Assembly (NCBI GenBank): GCA_017525855.1
Contig: JAFXSE010000004.1
Coordinates: 47,175-111,174 of the forward strand
Direction of reading: 5' to 3'
Source: Bacilli bacterium
GTDB lineage: Bacteria; Bacillota; Bacilli; RF39; UBA660
DNA length: 64,000 bases
In this document: positions 60,254-64,000 of the stretch, in pieces
How positions within the stretch are numbered: the first letter of the stretch is position 1
Layout of the letters: each line of letters begins with the position of its first letter
Program-made: the position numbers and the translations under genes
The notes under the pieces: generated by a model
Seen by the model: only the letters and a program-made list of their open reading frames with translations
What the model was told of the DNA's origin: nothing
Databases searched by the model: none

Positions 60254-60292
60254 TTGACAAACAAAAAATTATACTATATAATCAAAAATGTA
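60254..60292 (+). promoter_or_regulatory. Promoter with downstream AATGTA, signal peptidase gene
   Basis: TTGACA (60254-60259), 17 nt, TATAAT (60277-60282), AATGTA at 60287-60292. Confidence 0.8.
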
Positions 60293-60340
60293 TAATAAGT
60301 GAAGGTAGGATTAAAATAAAAAAGAATAGGAAGTTAAAAT

Positions 60341-61471
60341 ATGAAAGATAGTGTAAAAAGGTTACTTGTCATAGAAGTACTAATAGCAGTAATTGCAATA
60401 GCTAACTTCTTTGTAGAAAATATACTTAGTGATTACAAGTATTTAATCCTATTAATATTAGCTAATATATTTGTTTATTTTAATGTCGGTTTAAAATTAC
60501 AAAAAAGATTAGGAAGTAAAAACACATTACAAAATGTTTTGATTTGGTTACTAATGTTTTTTCTTGTAACATATTTAACAGGACTAGTTATTGGGTTTGT
60601 TAGAACAATATACTCATATAGTTTTACTAACTTAGTAAAAAATATACTGCCTACAATAACTTTTATTGTGTTTACAGAAGTATTAAGATATCAGTTTATT
60701 AGCAAATCTAATAATAATAAACTTATTATTATATTAAGCTTCATTGCTTTCACACTTTTAGATATATCGATTGGATTCTATAATTATAGTTTTAGAATAT
60801 CAGATCAAATATATGAATTTATTGGTATAACAATACTTGGAAGTATAACTAAGAATCTGTTATTAACGATTATAGATGTAAGAAGCGATTATATTAGTTC
60901 ACTAGTATATAGATTAATTATGGATGTATATATATTTTTAGTGCCAATCGTACCAAATTTTGGTCCATATATTAACTCAATTATTCTAATTGCTTATCCA
61001 ATACTACTAAGCTTTATGATAATACGAACAACTCAAAAGAAAAAATTAAGCATGCCAAACGAAAAAAATAGAAATAATGTAATATATATTACAGTTTTTA
61101 CTATTTTATTGATACTGGTTGGACTAAATTCAGGGTTCTTTAAATATCAAACTTTAGTAATAGGTTCAAACTCTATGAAACCATCTATAGTAAGAGGCGA
61201 TGTAGTTTTAATAAATAAACTAAATATTAAACAACAAAACATACTAAAAAAAGGGGATGTAATAGTATTTAGATATGATGGAAAACTCGTTGCACATAGA
61301 ATTTATAGTATAATGGAAAGAAAAGAAGAGAGATTTTATGTTACTAAGGGTGATGGTAACAGTCAGGCTGATAATAGTATAATTGAGGCAAAAGACGTAG
61401 TAGGGATTGTAAAATTCAAAATAGAAAAAATAGGACTACCAAGTATTTGGTTATATGATTTATTTAAGTAA
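60341..61471 (+). CDS. Polytopic SipW-type (ER-type) signal peptidase I
   Basis: 376 residues. The last ~110 residues are a signal peptidase I of the Ser-His kind: VIGSNSMKPSIVRGDVV (Ser278), KGDVIVFRYDGKLVAHRI (His319 instead of Lys), VTKGDGNSQADNSII. Before this are about seven membrane segments (~8-235), absent from ordinary SipW proteins of ~190 residues, and one membrane span close to the catalytic domain (~247-265). It probably cleaves the TasA-like precursors encoded on either side. Forms an operon with the gene at 61486. Confidence 0.85.
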   Translation: MKDSVKRLLVIEVLIAVIAIANFFVENILSDYKYLILLILANIFVYFNVGLKLQKRLGSKNTLQNVLIWLLMFFLVTYLTGLVIGFVRTIYSYSFTNLVKNILPTITFIVFTEVLRYQFISKSNNNKLIIILSFIAFTLLDISIGFYNYSFRISDQIYEFIGITILGSITKNLLLTIIDVRSDYISSLVYRLIMDVYIFLVPIVPNFGPYINSIILIAYPILLSFMIIRTTQKKKLSMPNEKNRNNVIYITVFTILLILVGLNSGFFKYQTLVIGSNSMKPSIVRGDVVLINKLNIKQQNILKKGDVIVFRYDGKLVAHRIYSIMERKEERFYVTKGDGNSQADNSIIEAKDVVGIVKFKIEKIGLPSIWLYDLFK

Positions 61472-61485
61472 AAGGAGATGTTAAT

Positions 61486-62493
61486 ATGAAAATGAGTAAA
61501 AAACAAATAATATTAATCATAGTAACAGTATTTTTAGTAGCACTCTGTGTATTCTTTTATATAAAATCAAAAAGTATTGTTACTGTTAATTCTATCAAAT
61601 TTAAGGAACAAGGAGGAATAACTTACAGGGTACATCTTAGCGATGAAAAGTATTATAATACAGATTATCTTGAAGAGGGTATGCAATATATATCAAGTAT
61701 TATAGATTACATAGATATAGATTATAAATATAAAGCTGATTATGATGTAAAAGATCAATATAATGTAGCTAATAAGGTAATCGCAAACGTTAAAATAGTA
61801 GATACAGATCATAATGATAAAGTTATTTATAGCAAAAAAGATAGCTTACAAGATTTAGCATCAACTAAAGATAATGTTGATATAAATGATAAACTAAGAA
61901 TTGATTATAGAAAATACAATCAATTAGCTAATGAATTTAAAACAAATTATGCGATAAGTGCCGATTGCAAATTGATTGTAGATTATAATATTGTATATAA
62001 CAGTTTTAATACAGGAATTGTTCAAACTAGAAAAATGACTGTAGAAATACCATTGTCAAAACAAATGATTAATATTACTAAAAGTGATGATATAAATAAT
62101 GAATCGTTATATGTTTCAGAAACAAGGAAATCTGCTATAAATAGATTGATGTTAATATTATCTTTAGTATTTTTAGTAGGTTCACTAATTTCAGTGGTAA
62201 TGCTAATACTAGAAACAAAGAAAAAAATAGATTCTGAAAGTAAATATGATAGGTATATTAATAAAATCCTTAAAGAATATGATTCATATATAACAGAAGC
62301 CAAAGAAGAACATATAGATAAACATAAAACTACAATAAAAATAGGAAGTTTTAAAGAATTGTTAGATGTTAGAAACAATCTTGAAAAACCAATAATTTAT
62401 ATAAAAGTTAATGATAATAAAAGCAAATTTATAATAGTCGGAAATGAAGTTTATGAGTATGAAATAGAAAGAGAAGAGATGGAGATTATCTAG
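61486..62493 (+). CDS. Two-span membrane protein, DUF5305-like, signal peptidase partner
   Basis: 335 residues. N-terminal membrane span (~6-25), an external beta-rich domain of ~190 residues, a second span (~222-243), then a cytoplasmic tail (~245-335) with IKIGSFKELLDVRNNLEKPI. The layout resembles DUF5305 proteins that accompany SipW-type peptidases in archaea and Bacillota; family assignment is from memory of the pattern. It lies 14 nt after the peptidase gene with AAGGAG. Possibly an assembly or chaperone factor for the surface proteins. Confidence 0.65.
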   Translation: MKMSKKQIILIIVTVFLVALCVFFYIKSKSIVTVNSIKFKEQGGITYRVHLSDEKYYNTDYLEEGMQYISSIIDYIDIDYKYKADYDVKDQYNVANKVIANVKIVDTDHNDKVIYSKKDSLQDLASTKDNVDINDKLRIDYRKYNQLANEFKTNYAISADCKLIVDYNIVYNSFNTGIVQTRKMTVEIPLSKQMINITKSDDINNESLYVSETRKSAINRLMLILSLVFLVGSLISVVMLILETKKKIDSESKYDRYINKILKEYDSYITEAKEEHIDKHKTTIKIGSFKELLDVRNNLEKPIIYIKVNDNKSKFIIVGNEVYEYEIEREEMEII

Positions 62494-62525
62494 GCTCTTT
62501 TTTTTATAAAAAATTTACGTAAACC

Positions 62526-62564
62526 TTGACGATTTATTAGAAAAAAAGTATAATATTTAATGTA
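62526..62564 (+). promoter_or_regulatory. Promoter with downstream AATGTA, InlB-repeat gene
   Basis: TTGACG (62526-62531), 17 nt, TATAAT (62549-62554), AATGTA at 62559-62564. Confidence 0.8.
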
Positions 62565-62602
62565 GCATAGAATAATGGCTAAGATAGTTGGTGGTGAAAT
62601 AA

Positions 62603-64000
62603 ATGAAGAATATTTCTAAGAAATTTGTTTTAATATTATTACTAATTTTAGTTGCAACTACAACAGTAGCATACTCAGCATTATCAACCAAATTAGCTAT
62701 AACTTCAGAAGCAATTTTTAGAACTTCAGCTGATATAAGAGTAACAGATATAAGAATAGATAGTAGTAATAATGCTACACTACAATATGAAAGCGAATAT
62801 GATGTAAATAAAACTACCAGTGGGTTCGTTCTACCAAGTACATCTTCAAGCATTACTTACAAAGTAGAAGTAACAAACTATGGTAGTATTGATGAAACAA
62901 TATATAATATAATAACTCAAAGTACAAATAACACAGGATTAACTTTTGAAATAAGCGGTTACAACGTAAAAGATGTGATTGGACTAAAAAGTACAATAGA
63001 GTTTTATATCACATATAAAACAACAACTCCAAGTACAGAGCCTATAAATGTAGTAACAAGCTATGATTTTAGAGAAGTATATAGAATCAATTATGAAACA
63101 AGAGGTGGTAGTTCAATACCACAACAAATTAAATATCAGGACGTAGATACAAAACTAGCAAACATAGAACCAACAAAAGATGGATATAGATTTTTGGGTT
63201 GGACAGATGAACAAAACGGAACAAATGTCAAATTTTTAAAAAACGATGATTATACACTAGATAAAAGTATAATTCTTTATGCTTTATATGAAACAAGTGA
63301 TTATACAATTACATACAACTTAAACGGTGGTTCTGTAGCAACAGCTAACCCTGCGTCATATACAATCGAAACAGCGACATTCACATTAAATAATCCGACA
63401 AAAAAAGGTTATACATTTGCAGGATGGACTGGAAGTAATGGTAACACAGCTCAAACTACTGTTACGATAGCAAAAGGAAGTAAAGGAAATAAAACATATA
63501 CAGCTAATTGGACTGCCAATGAACTTACATTCAATGATCAAACATTAACATCAGGAACATATGGAACAGCATACACATCAGAAGCATTTACAGCAGCATC
63601 AAATGGAACAGATAATTATACTTACACAATAAAAAGCGGAGCGCCAACAGGAGCAACTTTAAATAGTACTACAAGAAAAATATCAATTACTAATACTACT
63701 GCAGCAGGAACATATGAGATAGTAGTAACTGCAACTGATACAGTAACAAATAAAACTAAAGATGCCACTATGACAATTGTGATAGCAAGAAAGAAAGTAG
63801 CATTCCCAACATGTACCTCAAAAGCATATAGTGGAAGTAGTCAAACATTGTTTGCAGCTCATACAAGTGGAGAATATACAAACGAAGCAATAACAGGAAC
63901 AAATGTAGGAACATACAAGAAAAACTTAACTCCAACAGCAAACTATCAATGGTCAAGTGGAAGCAATGTAACAAGTGCAAGAGAATTATCATGTGCAATA
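62603..64000 (+). CDS. Large surface protein: TasA-like leader, InlB B-repeats, Ig-like domains (3' end beyond window)
   Basis: 466 residues visible, frame still open at the right edge. Signal peptide of the same SipW type (LLLILVATTTVAYS-ALSTK), an N-terminal TasA-like domain (~25-158), then two InlB/Listeria-Bacteroides repeats at ~162-235 (GYRFLGWTDEQNGT) and ~236-305 (ITYNLNGGS ... GYTFAGWTGSNGNT), then an Ig/cadherin-like module (~306-395) and the start of an MBG-like domain. Ribosome site GGTGGTGA. Likely adhesin or matrix protein sharing the secretion route of the TasA-like set. Confidence 0.82.
   Translation, partial: MKNISKKFVLILLLILVATTTVAYSALSTKLAITSEAIFRTSADIRVTDIRIDSSNNATLQYESEYDVNKTTSGFVLPSTSSSITYKVEVTNYGSIDETIYNIITQSTNNTGLTFEISGYNVKDVIGLKSTIEFYITYKTTTPSTEPINVVTSYDFREVYRINYETRGGSSIPQQIKYQDVDTKLANIEPTKDGYRFLGWTDEQNGTNVKFLKNDDYTLDKSIILYALYETSDYTITYNLNGGSVATANPASYTIETATFTLNNPTKKGYTFAGWTGSNGNTAQTTVTIAKGSKGNKTYTANWTANELTFNDQTLTSGTYGTAYTSEAFTAASNGTDNYTYTIKSGAPTGATLNSTTRKISITNTTAAGTYEIVVTATDTVTNKTKDATMTIVIARKKVAFPTCTSKAYSGSSQTLFAAHTSGEYTNEAITGTNVGTYKKNLTPTANYQWSSGSNVTSARELSCAI

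Noticed and set aside
1..64000. Mycoplasma-type genetic code (TGA = Trp)
   Set aside because: prfB is present with a functional TGA frameshift site, tryptophans use TGG, and no conserved gene contains internal TGA apart from the SDR relic.

Overview
The window is about 64 kb of very AT-rich, gene-dense bacterial chromosome. Strong AGGAGG-type ribosome sites, sigma-A promoters of the TTGACA-N17-TATAAT type, SipW/TasA-like secretion, lipoproteins, c-di-AMP synthesis, YvcK/WhiA and FtsEX point to a low-GC Bacillota. It is most like the uncultured gut Bacilli near Erysipelotrichales/RF39, which is an inference. A release factor 2 gene with the classic in-frame TGA shows that TGA is a stop codon here, so this is not a genetic-code-4 mollicute.

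Layout. 1-7.3 kb: end of a membrane-protein gene; an acyl-activation operon (polytopic membrane protein, acyl-AMP ligase, acyl carrier protein, phosphopantetheinyl transferase); XRE regulator, flavodoxin, ABC exporter pair. 7.4-15.3 kb: prfB with programmed frameshift, two YitT proteins, ftsE-ftsX-M23 hydrolase, XRE regulator, CPWC thioredoxin-like protein, orphan TasA-like secreted protein. 15.3-30.4 kb: a conserved housekeeping block, uvrB-uvrA-lgt-yvcK-whiA, clpP (reverse), a P-loop kinase, secG-rnr-capA-smpB. 30.4-33.6 kb: accessory island between smpB and ssrA with a lipoprotein, an unknown gene, an IS3 transposase remnant, a RelB-antitoxin/Nudix fusion, a MazG-like protein and an internally duplicated protein. 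33.6-34.0 kb: tmRNA. 34.4-38.3 kb: carbamoyltransferase, SxtJ-DUF5989 protein and SGNH protein. 38.3-44.3 kb: lipoprotein, HerA-like ATPase, and a peroxide-response operon (glutathione peroxidase, OhrR, thioredoxin, thioredoxin reductase, wrecked SDR gene) with a palindrome over its promoter. 44.4-50.4 kb: cdaA-cdaR, DUF378 protein, lipoprotein, tRNA-Asn, S41 protease. 50.4-52.6 kb (reverse): thioester/Cna-B adhesin and sortase, both apparently damaged. 52.8-58.0 kb: formate-THF ligase, secreted duplicated-domain protein, NfeD-stomatin pair, DUF1294, radical SAM protein. 58.1-64 kb: three TasA-like paralogues, a polytopic SipW-type signal peptidase, a membrane partner and the start of a large InlB-repeat surface protein.

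The best candidates for something unusual are: the five-gene SipW-type surface module, whose five promoters share an AATGTA element; the RelB-Nudix fusion with two Nudix catalytic glutamates replaced; the nonsense codon just before the sorting signal of the 51-52.6 kb adhesin together with a sortase lacking its catalytic arginine; and the compact acyl-carrier operon with its own Sfp-type transferase.
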